DNA of 64,000 bases from Pedobacter rhodius (lineage in GTDB: Bacteria > Bacteroidota > Bacteroidia > Sphingobacteriales > Sphingobacteriaceae). This document shows positions 26,868 to 35,857 of the stretch, piece after piece (the stretch's first letter is position 1; each line of letters opens with the position of its first letter). A program made the translations under genes and the position numbers. A model generated the notes under the pieces. It did no database searches. It was given only the letters and a program-made list of their open reading frames with translations, and was not told the DNA's origin. The stretch covers positions 868,001 through 932,000 of the forward strand of contig NZ_JAPWGL010000001.1 of assembly GCF_027213645.1 (NCBI RefSeq). Direction: 5' to 3'.

Positions 26868-27829
26868 TGATCAATACAAGATTTTTAATCCTGCTTTTCA
26901 TTTCCCTGAATTTTGGTTATGCTGCTTTCGGTCAGGATAAAAAACCGGATACCGTTAAAACCGGGATCTATGTAACCAGTATTCATGATATAAATTTTAA
27001 GGATAAAGAATACACAATTGATTTCTGGCTATGGTTAAAATATAAAAACAAGGATTTTAATTTTGTAGATAACCTCGAAATTCCGCAAGCTAAAGAAGTA
27101 AAAAAATCATTTTCAACAATAGATACCAGCGAAGCGCAAACCTATCTTTTAATGAAAGTTCAATGCATCATGAAGGACTCGTGGACGATTAATAATTTTC
27201 CTTTTGATCATCAGGTACTGCGGTTGTCTATTGAAAATTCACAGTTTGATTCCGGCTCACTTATTTTTATACCCGATACCGTTGGCAAACAATTCGACCC
27301 ACGTTTCACACTCCGTGGATGGGATATTGACAGCTTAACAACATCGGCCGGAATAAAAAAGTATGAAACTGCTTTTGGCGATGAAAGCATAAAACCTGCA
27401 CACACCGAATACAGTAATTTTAAAGTACGCGTAGGGATTAGCCGGGATGCATTCGGCTTGTTTTGTAAAATGTTTTTAGGGATGTATGTTGCCTTCCTGA
27501 TTTCCTTTATGTGTTTTTACATTCACTCCGACAGTATTGATTCGAGGTTTGGGTTAAGTGTAGGTTCGCTGTTTGCCGTAATCGGAAATAAATACATTAT
27601 CGATGGCTCGCTTCCCGATACCGTAACTTTTACCCTTGTTGATACTTTACATGGCATAACGCTTCTTTTTATACTGGCCACCATAGTTTCGACGGCAATT
27701 TCTTTAAGGCTTATTAAAAAAGACAAATTAGCACAGGCCAATAAGTTTGATAGCAGGTTTGCTGTGATTTTATTAGCACTTTATGTCGTATTAAATGTTT
27801 TTTTCATAGTCAATGCTGTTAGTGCGTAA
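26867..27829 (+). CDS. Pentameric ligand-gated ion channel-like protein
   Basis: A 320-residue protein with a signal peptide (ILLFISLNFGYAAFG), an extracellular beta-sandwich of about 170 residues and four membrane helices near 198-219, 228-250, 260-282 and 297-318. WTINNFPFDHQVLRLSI at 106-122 corresponds to the Pro-loop of GLIC (RRYPFDSQTL), GWDIDSLT at 151-158 to GWDIESFT, and GSLPDTVTFTLVD, between helices 2 and 3, to the NLPKTPYMT loop. These match the pLGIC fold (Cys-loop receptor relatives), although helix 2 is unusual and the two Cys of animal receptors are absent. It is predicted in the inner membrane with the ligand domain in the periplasm. Gene start overlaps the NIPSNAP stop. Ligand and ion selectivity are unknown. 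Confidence 0.75.
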   Translation: MINTRFLILLFISLNFGYAAFGQDKKPDTVKTGIYVTSIHDINFKDKEYTIDFWLWLKYKNKDFNFVDNLEIPQAKEVKKSFSTIDTSEAQTYLLMKVQCIMKDSWTINNFPFDHQVLRLSIENSQFDSGSLIFIPDTVGKQFDPRFTLRGWDIDSLTTSAGIKKYETAFGDESIKPAHTEYSNFKVRVGISRDAFGLFCKMFLGMYVAFLISFMCFYIHSDSIDSRFGLSVGSLFAVIGNKYIIDGSLPDTVTFTLVDTLHGITLLFILATIVSTAISLRLIKKDKLAQANKFDSRFAVILLALYVVLNVFFIVNAVSA

Positions 27830-28027
27830 AGTTTTTTAATAGATTTTCCTCAAATCGTCGTTGCTGCGCAGGCGGGAACCCTAATGTTTTAGGGTAAGCT
27901 TTTGTTATTTTTCCTTAGGCTCATCCTTGCACCGGCTACCGACACCTTATTGGAGTTTTTAATGCATTATAAACCAAAACATTATCGGTATAGTTTGGTT
28001 ACTATAATGAAATTAAAATTTATTGAT

Positions 28028-28387
28028 ATGGGCAAGCGAATCTGTGTGCTGGAAGATAATGACGCGATAAGGGAAATTATCAGCTTTATTTTAGAAGAAG
28101 CGCAATACGAAGTTAAATATTTTAAAAATATAAAAGAGTTTAAGCAAGGTGCAAATGGATTTAATGCAAATTTATTTCTGCTGGATGTAATGCTGCCCGA
28201 TGGAAATGGTTTGGATTTATGTTGCGAATTAAAGGCTGATTCGGCAACAGCTGATATGCCTGTCGTTATGATGTCGGCGAATTTTTCTGCAGCAGAAATG
28301 TACAGCAGATGTAAGGCTGAAGACTATATTCATAAACCTTTTGATATTGATGATTTTGTAAGCCGGGTGGATGCTCAAATACATTAG
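28028..28387 (+). CDS. Single-domain response regulator
   Basis: A 119-residue receiver domain from the ATG at 28028 (MGKRICVLEDND); a second ATG at 28007 adds seven residues. The acidic pocket ED at 9-10, the phosphoacceptor Asp53 in LLDVMLPDG, the Ser in VVMMSAN and the Lys in HKPFD are all present. There is no output domain, so it must act by protein-protein contact, as CheY- or Spo0F-like proteins do. No histidine kinase gene lies within the window near it. Frames extended upstream to 27902 run through repeat-like sequence and are not used. Confidence 0.88.
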   Translation: MGKRICVLEDNDAIREIISFILEEAQYEVKYFKNIKEFKQGANGFNANLFLLDVMLPDGNGLDLCCELKADSATADMPVVMMSANFSAAEMYSRCKAEDYIHKPFDIDDFVSRVDAQIH

Positions 28388-28443
28388 CACGAGTTTCAAC
28401 TTTTAAAATATCAATTTACATATCCATTGCGGCATATTTTTTG

Positions 28444-28451
28444 TATCTTTG
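28444..28451 (+). promoter_or_regulatory. Putative -7 promoter element of the tmRNA gene
   Basis: TATCTTTG fits the Bacteroidota -7 consensus TAnnTTTG and lies 37 bases before the mature tmRNA 5' end, leaving room for a short leader removed by RNase P. A TTG at 28427 is closer than the usual -33 spacing, so the upstream element is doubtful. Confidence 0.5.
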
Positions 28452-28488
28452 TTGTTCTGTTTCGCAGGTTTTGCCTTCAAACGGAAAT

Positions 28489-28854
28489 GGGGCCGTTCCT
28501 GGATTTGACAGGGTGGCGAGGGTTATGTTAGCATGCAGTGCGTTGTACGGAGAGCACTTAAAGTGAACGTTCACATTTTAGTTGGCGAAAATACTTACGC
28601 CTTAGCTGCCTAGTTTAGAACTAGCTAGCTTTTGTCCCTCTAACTGCTGCTGGGTTGGGTTAGAAACCGGGGCATCGAAACAACAAAGCTGGCCTTAAGG
28701 CGATGCGACTTAAGGTGAGATAAAGCATCTAAGGATTTAAATAAGGTCGGTTTTCAGCCCGTTTATTTCCCGAAAATTAACTGAAAAATAAGCATGTAGA
28801 AGGTATAATTTATCTCACAACTGGACAAGGGTTCGACTCCCTTCGGCTCCACAA
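28489..28854 (+). ncRNA. ssrA: Transfer-messenger RNA (tmRNA)
   Basis: The 5' end GGGGCCGTTCCTGGATTTGACAG and the 3' end GGTTCGACTCCCTTCGGCTCC fold back as the tRNA-like domain: GGGGCCG pairs with CGGCTCC with one G-U pair. The tag frame at 28584-28613 reads GENTYALAA followed by TAG. CCA is not encoded after the discriminator A (ACAA follows), so it must be added after transcription; the mature part ends at 28851. tmRNA with SmpB frees stalled ribosomes and tags the incomplete protein for proteolysis. Confidence 0.97.
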
Positions 28855-28862
28855 ATCTTTAA

Positions 28863-28902
28863 AAAATCCGCGAAATTTTAATAATCTCGCGGATTTTCTT
28901 TT
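28863..28902 (+). terminator. Intrinsic terminator after tmRNA
   Basis: AAAATCCGCGA at 28863-28873 pairs with TCGCGGATTTT at 28887-28897, an 11-base-pair stem, followed by CTTTTT. It lies 10 bases after the tmRNA end on the same strand. Confidence 0.85.
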
Positions 28903-28970
28903 TAATTACTATTGTTAAAAAAGCCTAGTCTTTTAAATTCATTATAAATATCCCCATCCATCAAACGTTT

Positions 28971-28996
28971 GCGCATCATTTGTTCGCAATCAATTT
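28971..28996. promoter_or_regulatory. Candidate LacI-type operator, site 1
   Basis: The perfect palindrome CAAACGTTTG at 28972-28981, with a central CG, lies in the longer motif CAAACGTTTGCGCATCATTT, which recurs 159 bases downstream at 29131. CAAACGTTTG is the core of many LacI/PurR/CcpA-type operators. The site is 340 bases before the susC start. No LacI-family gene is in the window. Confidence 0.5.
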
Positions 28997-29129
28997 TTCT
29001 TTTTTTTGCTGCCCTTACTGAAATAATTATCATCAAAAAAAAATGGGCTGGTTCCCGTCCGAAATGGATTTCTTTCTTTAAAAATCTTTCCGCTAAATAA
29101 AATTACGGCTTAAAACAAAACGTTGCTTA

Positions 29130-29155
29130 TCAAACGTTTGCGCTTCATTTGTTTG
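29130..29155. promoter_or_regulatory. Candidate LacI-type operator, site 2
   Basis: This second copy, CAAACGTTTG at 29131-29140, sits in CAAACGTTTGCGCTTCATTT and differs from site 1 in one base over the first 20. It lies about 180 bases before the susC start. Two matching palindromes 159 bases apart in an otherwise gene-free stretch (28855-29318) suggest that a regulator binds both and loops the DNA; this is an inference. Apart from these sites and the tmRNA terminator I see nothing else in this stretch. Confidence 0.5.
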
Positions 29156-29318
29156 TGAAGCATTCCGGCCATCGCCCTATATTGGCCTAACCGATAACCA
29201 AAAAAATTATGGAAAAAGACTTCTATACGGCTGACGGATAGGTATTAACCTTTGCTTCAAAACCACCTATTCATGCTGTAACCACAGTATTCAAACTAAC
29301 CTAACTAACCACAACAAA

Positions 29319-32231
29319 ATGAAAAAACTATTACTTTTTTTAATCCTGCTATCTTCGATGCACAAACTCTATGCACAAGAGTTAGCTGTTTCAGGAACAG
29401 TAAAGGATAACAAAGGGCAACCAATACCCGGCATCGTTGTTACCGAATCAGAAAGAAATACTTCTACCCAAACCAATGGGGAGGGCTATTTCAGCATCAA
29501 AACATCAAAAGCTTCCACTTTAGTTTTCCGGGGCATTGGTTATACCAGCCAGAGCGTTAAAGCTACTTCATCTGTAATCAACATCAGCCTGGTTGAAAGT
29601 ACAACCGATTTAAGCGATGTAATGGTTGTGGGCTACTCCACCAAAAAACGCTCAGAATTAAGCAGTGCGGTTTCCGTTGTTTCGGGCGAGAAACTAAATG
29701 ATGTAACATCCGTTAGCCTCGGAACGCTTTTACAGGGTAAAGTGCCTGGTGTTGTTGCGTCTTCCGCTTCGGGCGATCCAACTTCAGGTTCCAGTATCGT
29801 TATACGCGGTGCAGGAACCATTAACGCCAGCACCGGTCCGCTTTATGTAGTAGACGGCAACATCGGTGGCTCTTATAACCCATCCGATGTAGAATCGGTA
29901 ACCGTACTCCGCGACGCTGCGGCTACAGGGCTTTATGGTTCGAGGGCAGCAAACGGTGTGGTTATCATCACCACCAAAAAGGGTAAATCCGGCGAAACGC
30001 GTTTCAGCTTGAGTTCGGTTGTCGGTTTTGCGAAGGCAACCACAGGAAATTTTAAACTGATGGATGCGCAACAGCTTTACGATTACCAGTCTACATTTTT
30101 TACACCCGCCCCCGCATCGTTAAACAACAATACCAACTGGTGGGATCTGGCTTTCCGGAATGCGATGGTTAACAACCATACCTTAACCGCGAGTGGCGGT
30201 ACAGAAAAAAGCCAGTTTTACATCGCCGGAAATTACTACAAAGAAGAAGGTACTTTAATAGATAACGACAAGACCCAGTATAGCTTACGGGCAAATTTAA
30301 CTTCACAATTAACTAAAAGATTAAAGTTAACCGCTTTATTAAACGGTTTGTATGTAAACGATAATTACAATTCTGCCGGAACCGTTTACCAGGCGTATTT
30401 AAATTTACCTTACGATCCGGCTTACAATACCGATGGAACACCTGTTGATGCCCGTTATGGTACCTGGTATGGCCGCGACCGTTCCAACTTCCTGCATTCG
30501 CTGCAATACAATTATTCAAAAGCAAGAAGTTACCGCACAACCGCCGACTTAAACCTCGATTATAATATTTTAGATAACCTTACGCTTTCTACTTACAACA
30601 GAGCCAATATTTACAATTACCGCAGCAGCTCTTATTATGATAAAAGAACCAAAGAAGGCGCAACCAACAACGGCAGTGCATACCTTGGTAATTCTTTTTC
30701 TTCAACCTTATTATCTTCAAACCGCTTAAAGTACAATGTAACTTTTGGTCAGCATAACCTTAGCGTATTGGCCGTTGGTGAAATTGAAAAAGGCTATTCG
30801 GATTCGAACAGTGCCAGTGCAAAGGGGCTTCCGGCCGGCAGAGATGCTTTTAGTACCGCAACGGATATTATTAACAACCCTACAGGCGGGTACGATAATT
30901 ACCAGTTTATAAAGTACCTGGCGCAAGCCGATTACAGCCTGGCCGATAAATACTTTGCCGTGGCCTCTGTAGTGAATGAGTATTCTTCGAGGTTTGGCAG
31001 CAATAATCCGGATGCAACTTTTTATCAGTTGGGTGCATCGTGGATCATCACCAAAGAAAAGTTTATGGAATCGGTTAAGCCCATCAGTTTTTTAAAGCTG
31101 AGAGCGAGTTATGGAACAACCGGTAATGCCGATGGTATCGGCTATTACGCCTCAATGGGCTTATACAATATCAATTCGAATGCAAGTTATGCCGGTTTGC
31201 CCGGTGCGGCGCCAAGCCAGATGGCTAATCCTGATTTAACCTGGGAAAAATCGAAATCCGTTAACCTTGGTCTTGATATCCAGCTTTTTAAAAGGATTGA
31301 CATCAGCATCGATGCTTATCAGAAAACAAACTCTTCCTTACTTTTCTTCAGGGAATTACCGGCAACCACGGGGTACAGCGGCGTTTATGAAAACGTTGGC
31401 GTTATCCGGAACAGGGGATTGGAACTGAACATCACCTCGAAAAACTTCGTAAAAAAAGACTTTACCTGGGAAACAAATTTCAATATTGCCTTAAACAGAA
31501 ATAAGGTGTTGGAAGTAAACCAGGGCAGATCCGAAGTGTATGCAGGTGCTTCTCAACCGATTGGCGTGGGCCATAATATGGACGAATGGTTTATGCCGGT
31601 TTGGGCAGGTGTCGACCCGGCGAATGGAAAACCACTATGGCAAAATTCTATTGCCGATGCAGATGGAAATAGCTATGTGCTTTATACAAATACTTATAAC
31701 CTGGCCTCAAGGGTTTACACAGGAAAATCTTCCGCACCGAAATTTACGGGTGGTTTAAGCAATACCTTTTCTTATAAAGCGTTTACCCTGAGCACTTTCT
31801 TTAATTTTGTTTACGGAAACTACGTATACAATACCAGCCGTTTTTATTTTGATAACGATGGCTTGTATGAAAGTTACAACCAGATGCAGTTGGCCAATGG
31901 CTGGTCGCGATGGGAAAAGCCGGGCGATATCGCTACACATCCAAAACCGGTATTCGGCCGTTCTGATGCTTCCAACCAGACGTCTACCCGTTATTTAGAA
32001 AACGGAAGCTATTTAAGGTTGCGAAATGTAACCCTGGGCTACAATGTTCCTGCAAATTTTGCGAAGAAACTATACCTGCAAAATGCAAGAATCTTTGTAA
32101 GCGGCGATAACTTGTGGACGCTAACCAGGTTTTCGGGAACAGATCCTGAAGTTGATTTGGCCAGCGGCGATTCCAGTATAAAATACCCAACCAGCCGCAA
32201 ATTTATGTTTGGTATTAACATTTCTTTTTAA
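29319..32231 (+). CDS. SusC/RagA-family TonB-linked outer membrane protein
   Basis: A 970-residue outer membrane transporter. A signal peptide (LLLFLILLSSMHKLYAQ) is followed by a carboxypeptidase-regulatory-like domain (VSGTVKDNKGQPIPGIVV), a plug domain with VMVVGYSTKKRSELSSAVSV and GVVIITTKKGKSG, and a long beta-barrel ending KFMFGINISF with a terminal Phe. SusC proteins import oligosaccharides through the outer membrane with energy from TonB, with SusD as lid. It is at the short end of the SusC range (often about 1000-1100). It is the first gene of the locus that includes SusD, a discoidin lipoprotein, GH109 and a sugar kinase, and two possible operators lie upstream. Confidence 0.95.
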   Translation: MKKLLLFLILLSSMHKLYAQELAVSGTVKDNKGQPIPGIVVTESERNTSTQTNGEGYFSIKTSKASTLVFRGIGYTSQSVKATSSVINISLVESTTDLSDVMVVGYSTKKRSELSSAVSVVSGEKLNDVTSVSLGTLLQGKVPGVVASSASGDPTSGSSIVIRGAGTINASTGPLYVVDGNIGGSYNPSDVESVTVLRDAAATGLYGSRAANGVVIITTKKGKSGETRFSLSSVVGFAKATTGNFKLMDAQQLYDYQSTFFTPAPASLNNNTNWWDLAFRNAMVNNHTLTASGGTEKSQFYIAGNYYKEEGTLIDNDKTQYSLRANLTSQLTKRLKLTALLNGLYVNDNYNSAGTVYQAYLNLPYDPAYNTDGTPVDARYGTWYGRDRSNFLHSLQYNYSKARSYRTTADLNLDYNILDNLTLSTYNRANIYNYRSSSYYDKRTKEGATNNGSAYLGNSFSSTLLSSNRLKYNVTFGQHNLSVLAVGEIEKGYSDSNSASAKGLPAGRDAFSTATDIINNPTGGYDNYQFIKYLAQADYSLADKYFAVASVVNEYSSRFGSNNPDATFYQLGASWIITKEKFMESVKPISFLKLRASYGTTGNADGIGYYASMGLYNINSNASYAGLPGAAPSQMANPDLTWEKSKSVNLGLDIQLFKRIDISIDAYQKTNSSLLFFRELPATTGYSGVYENVGVIRNRGLELNITSKNFVKKDFTWETNFNIALNRNKVLEVNQGRSEVYAGASQPIGVGHNMDEWFMPVWAGVDPANGKPLWQNSIADADGNSYVLYTNTYNLASRVYTGKSSAPKFTGGLSNTFSYKAFTLSTFFNFVYGNYVYNTSRFYFDNDGLYESYNQMQLANGWSRWEKPGDIATHPKPVFGRSDASNQTSTRYLENGSYLRLRNVTLGYNVPANFAKKLYLQNARIFVSGDNLWTLTRFSGTDPEVDLASGDSSIKYPTSRKFMFGINISF

Positions 32232-32250
32232 TTCTAACCTAGTTCAAATT

Positions 32251-33738
32251 ATGAAAAAGAATATCATTCTAGCCGCTGTTTTAACCACGGTTTTAGCTAC
32301 TACGGCCTGCAGAAAAGAATATTTCCCGTCCACCCAAATTGATGAAACTTCGGCATTAACCAATGCCGGCGACATTGAAACGGCTACCATTGGTACCTAT
32401 GCATTGTTTAAAGATCTTAATTATGTAAGAAGCGGGCATTTCCTTACCGAATTCCCTTCTGATGAGGTTGCACAAGGTCAGAATTCTTCTGATGATTTAA
32501 CCAACCTTTATAAATACACACACCTCATCAACTCTTCACATGCCTCATTATTCTGGAGCCAGTCTTACAAAGCTGCCGGAGCAGCAAACAAGATTATCCA
32601 GGTAATTGATGATAATGCAACAAGCGATCTGAAACAGTTAAAAGGCGAAAACCTGTACATCAGGGCAATGATGCATTTTAATTTAGTCAGGATATTCGGT
32701 CGGCCTTATTACCAGAATTCAGGTGATAACCCGGGTATCCCGATTTTAAAAGAAGGTTTAACCGACGATCAGAAACTTACCCTTCCACGAAGTAAAGTAA
32801 AGGATGTGTATGATTTTATCATCGCAGATTTAATTAAAGCAGCTGATTTAATGACCGTTGCCAAAACCAATCCATTTGCCTCAAAAGAGGTGGCTTATGC
32901 CTTATTATCGAGAGTTTATTTATACCAGGAAAATAATCAGAAGGCCATTGAATACGCCAGTAAGGTTATATCTTCAGGCAGGTATGCGCTTTTGCAGGGT
33001 GCTGAATACCAGACGTATTTCCGTGCTGCACCCGAAGGAAATAAAGAAACGATTTTTTGTACCAGGCACATCAAAACAGAAGATAGGGGCTATTCGGCCA
33101 TCGGCTCCATGTATTACAGCGGCGATGCTAATGGTGTGGCACAAAATCAGGCCTTTAGCGGTTGGGGCGAAATTTATGCGTCTAAAAAGTACTTCGATTT
33201 TCTTTCCACCAATCCGGCAGATAAAAGGCTAAGCTTCATATCTTCCTACAAAGTAAATGGCGTTGTTCAGAATAATACCAAGCTAACGCCCAACACGCCC
33301 ATGCATTATATAAACAAGTATAACCTTCAGGAAGGTATTGTTAACTTGAGCTCGCCTGTTTACCTGCGCTTATCAGAAATGTATTTAAACCGTGCAGAAG
33401 CCAATGCTAAACTGAATAACGACCAGCTTGCGCTTGATGATGTAAATATAATACGTACCCGGGCAGGAATTCCGAACTATACCATTGCTTCGGTAGCGGC
33501 AGCCGGAAAAAGTATTCTGGATGTGGTATTGGAAGAAAGATGGCTTGAACATGCTTTTGAAGGACAAAGGGCGTATGACTTATTCAGGAACGGACGTTCG
33601 ATGATTCGTAATTATCCGGGCACACATGCGGTAAGCGGCAATGTAAACCAAACCGTTACAGCTTTTGATAACCGGGTGGTGTCCTATATTCCTTTAACAG
33701 AGATAAACAAGAACCCGGCGCTAACCCAAAATCCTTAG
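32251..33738 (+). CDS. SusD/RagB-family glycan-binding lipoprotein
   Basis: A 495-residue lipoprotein starting at the ATG at 32251; the longer frame from 32209 would overlap susC. The lipobox is LATTAC, with Cys near residue 20. SusD features include helical TPR-like repeats, LKGENLYIRAMMHFNLVRIFGRPYY and, near the end, EERWLEHAFEGQRAYDLFRNGR. It sits on the cell surface, binds glycan and closes the SusC barrel. It follows susC by 19 bases, so the two are co-transcribed. Specificity cannot be read from the sequence, but the neighbours suggest GalNAc-containing glycans. Confidence 0.95.
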   Translation: MKKNIILAAVLTTVLATTACRKEYFPSTQIDETSALTNAGDIETATIGTYALFKDLNYVRSGHFLTEFPSDEVAQGQNSSDDLTNLYKYTHLINSSHASLFWSQSYKAAGAANKIIQVIDDNATSDLKQLKGENLYIRAMMHFNLVRIFGRPYYQNSGDNPGIPILKEGLTDDQKLTLPRSKVKDVYDFIIADLIKAADLMTVAKTNPFASKEVAYALLSRVYLYQENNQKAIEYASKVISSGRYALLQGAEYQTYFRAAPEGNKETIFCTRHIKTEDRGYSAIGSMYYSGDANGVAQNQAFSGWGEIYASKKYFDFLSTNPADKRLSFISSYKVNGVVQNNTKLTPNTPMHYINKYNLQEGIVNLSSPVYLRLSEMYLNRAEANAKLNNDQLALDDVNIIRTRAGIPNYTIASVAAAGKSILDVVLEERWLEHAFEGQRAYDLFRNGRSMIRNYPGTHAVSGNVNQTVTAFDNRVVSYIPLTEINKNPALTQNP

Positions 33739-33770
33739 TTTCAGGCACAGATAAAACTAAATTTAAACAG

Positions 33771-34319
33771 ATGAAAAAAATTATGTTGAGCCTGCTTGCA
33801 GGTGTAGCCTTGCTCATCACTTCCTGTGATAAAGCTGATGGCATATTATTCGAAGATAAATCTACAGCGATAAAAGCAGACAAAAGTAGCTGGACGGCAA
33901 CCGCAGATAGTGAAACACCCGATGGATTGGAAAACACAGGCAAAGCCTCGGCTGTACTGGATAATAACCTGGCGACCTACTGGCATACCGATTATTCAGT
34001 AAGTAATCCTGATTATCCGCATTGGATTTTAATCGATATGAAAAAGGATTATAAACTAGTTACGGTGGTGGTAACCAACAGGCAGGGTGCTACACCGAAT
34101 AAATCGGGCATGAAAAAATTCAGTCTTCAGGGCAGTAGCAACGGAACCACTTTTTCCAACCTCGGTACCTTTAATTTCGCCATAACAAATGATCCGCAAA
34201 GTTTTCCGGTATCATCTGCATCAGCTTATCGATATTTAAAATTAACCGCCCTGGAGAGTCAAACCGGAACAACAAAACATACTTTCCTGGCTGAAATAGA
34301 TGTTTTTACGGTTAAATAA
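33771..34319 (+). CDS. Lipoprotein with F5/8 type C (discoidin) domain
   Basis: A 182-residue lipoprotein: signal LLAGVALLITSC with Cys19, then a single discoidin-like domain from about residue 40 (ASAVLDNNLATYWHTDY, HWILIDMKKDYKLVTVVVTNRQ, FSLQGSSNGTTFSNLGTF, YRYLKLTALE), the carbohydrate-binding module 32 pattern. It has no catalytic part, so it is a surface glycan-binding protein, often found in third position of SusCD loci. It follows susD by 32 bases. Binding to terminal GalNAc or galactose would fit the next gene but is an inference. Confidence 0.88.
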   Translation: MKKIMLSLLAGVALLITSCDKADGILFEDKSTAIKADKSSWTATADSETPDGLENTGKASAVLDNNLATYWHTDYSVSNPDYPHWILIDMKKDYKLVTVVVTNRQGATPNKSGMKKFSLQGSSNGTTFSNLGTFNFAITNDPQSFPVSSASAYRYLKLTALESQTGTTKHTFLAEIDVFTVK

Positions 34320-34342
34320 TCCACTAACTTCGATCATTCGTG

Positions 34343-34360
34343 ATCCGATAGCTATCAGAT
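34343..34360. repeat. Dispersed 18-base palindrome (copy with one mismatch)
   Basis: ATCCGATAGCTATCAGAT matches the palindrome at 10165-10182 except for one base. It is nested in a larger inverted repeat (ATCATTCG and CGAGTGAT on either side). It lies between the discoidin lipoprotein and GH109 genes and could reduce read-through between them. Confidence 0.7.
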
Positions 34361-34504
34361 GGCGAGTGATTGATTAAAGTAAATAAGGAAGTCTTTTAAG
34401 ATAATCTAAAGGAACTCTCACAACCAAAATAGAAATTAAAAAACCATATTAACCGGCTTTCAAAAGTTTAAGGCCGCTTAATTATAAAATTTAAAAACAG
34501 AAAA

Positions 34505-35857
34505 ATGGAACGCAGAGCATTTATTAAAAACAGTACCATAACAGCTGCAGGGATTACGATTTTACCCAGCGGAAGTTTATTTGCCTCAAGTGATACCGCA
34601 AAAGTAAGGCTAGGTTACATTGGCGTTGGCGCCCGTGGAATGAGCCATATTTCTGAAGGTACACTTCGTGATGATGTAGAGATTGTAGCCATTTGTGATA
34701 CGCAGGAACGCTCCTTAAAAATCTGCAGGTCTTTTATTGCAAAAAAGGGCAGGCCGGCAGCTGTTGAATACACCGGCGGAACGGATGCCTACAAAAAATT
34801 ACTGGAAAGAAAAGATATTGATGCCGTTATCATTGCAACACCATGGCAGTTTCATAAAGACCAGGCTATTGATGCCATGAAAGCTGGGAAATATGTGGGT
34901 TGCGAAGTTATCGCCGGACTTACCGTACAGGATCATTGGGATATTGTAAATACCTCTGAAAAAACAGGCATGCCTTACATGACCCTGGAGAATGTTTGTT
35001 ACCGCAGGGATGTAATGGCCGCCTTAAACATGGTGCGGCAGGGTGTTTTCGGAGAACTGGTGCACCTGGAAGGTGGCTATCAGCATAACCTTCGGAATGT
35101 ATTGTTTAACAATGGTAAAGATTATTATGGTGGCGGTGTTGAATATGGGCCGAATGCACTAAGTGAAGCGCAATGGCGGACGCAATTTAATATTGACCGG
35201 GATGGCGATTTATATCCTACACATGGGGCTGGACCCATTATGCAGTATGCAAATATTAACAGGGGAAACCGCTTTACCAATCTGGTGTCTTTCAGTTCAA
35301 AAGCCCGTGGCCTGGCAGCCTACGTAGAAGATATGGCGCCCGGGCATCCGAATGCGAAGCTTAATTACAAAAACGGTGATGTAACCACTACGTTAATTAA
35401 TTGTGCAAATGGCGAAACCGTGCTTTTAAGTCACGATACACATCTGCCGAGGCCTTATTCTATCGGGTTCAGGGTACAGGGAACGGACGGCATCTGGATG
35501 GATGTAAATAAATCTATTTATATAGAAAAAGATTCCAAAGGTGATGATAAATGGCAACCTGTTAAAGAGTGGTTTGAAAAATACGACCACCCGCTTTGGA
35601 AAAAATACGAAAAAGAAGCCGTAGGTGCAGGACACGGTGGTATGGATTGGTTTGTGTTCAATGGCTTTATCCAGGCGGTAAAACAGAAAAAACAAACGCC
35701 GATTGATGTTTATGATTCTGTAACCATGAGTGTTATTGCTCCACTTTCAACCAAATCACTTAAAGAAGGTAATATGCCTCAAAAGTTTCCTGATTTTACG
35801 AAAGATAAATGGAAAGAAAGAAAAAATGTTTTTGCAATTGATGATAGTGGGTTTTAA
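34505..35857 (+). CDS. Glycoside hydrolase family 109 protein (alpha-N-acetylgalactosaminidase)
   Basis: A 450-residue protein of the Gfo/Idh/MocA fold with a Tat signal (ERRAFIKNSTITAAG). The Rossmann motif GYIGVGARG starts near residue 36. GH109 features I recall from Elizabethkingia NagA are all present: YPTHGAGP, HLPRPYS followed by QGTDGIWMD, and GHGGMDWFVFNGF. GH109 enzymes use bound NAD+ in an oxidation-elimination mechanism to release terminal alpha-linked GalNAc, for example from blood group A or mucin-type glycans. It is predicted to be exported to the periplasm by Tat, already folded with its cofactor. The locus context (SusCD before, NahK-like kinase after) fits GalNAc use. Confidence 0.85.
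   Translation: MERRAFIKNSTITAAGITILPSGSLFASSDTAKVRLGYIGVGARGMSHISEGTLRDDVEIVAICDTQERSLKICRSFIAKKGRPAAVEYTGGTDAYKKLLERKDIDAVIIATPWQFHKDQAIDAMKAGKYVGCEVIAGLTVQDHWDIVNTSEKTGMPYMTLENVCYRRDVMAALNMVRQGVFGELVHLEGGYQHNLRNVLFNNGKDYYGGGVEYGPNALSEAQWRTQFNIDRDGDLYPTHGAGPIMQYANINRGNRFTNLVSFSSKARGLAAYVEDMAPGHPNAKLNYKNGDVTTTLINCANGETVLLSHDTHLPRPYSIGFRVQGTDGIWMDVNKSIYIEKDSKGDDKWQPVKEWFEKYDHPLWKKYEKEAVGAGHGGMDWFVFNGFIQAVKQKKQTPIDVYDSVTMSVIAPLSTKSLKEGNMPQKFPDFTKDKWKERKNVFAIDDSGF

Noticed and set aside
27902..28027. N-terminal extension of the response regulator
   Set aside because: The extra 42 residues are not receiver-like and derive from repeat-type DNA; ATG 28028 gives a standard receiver start.
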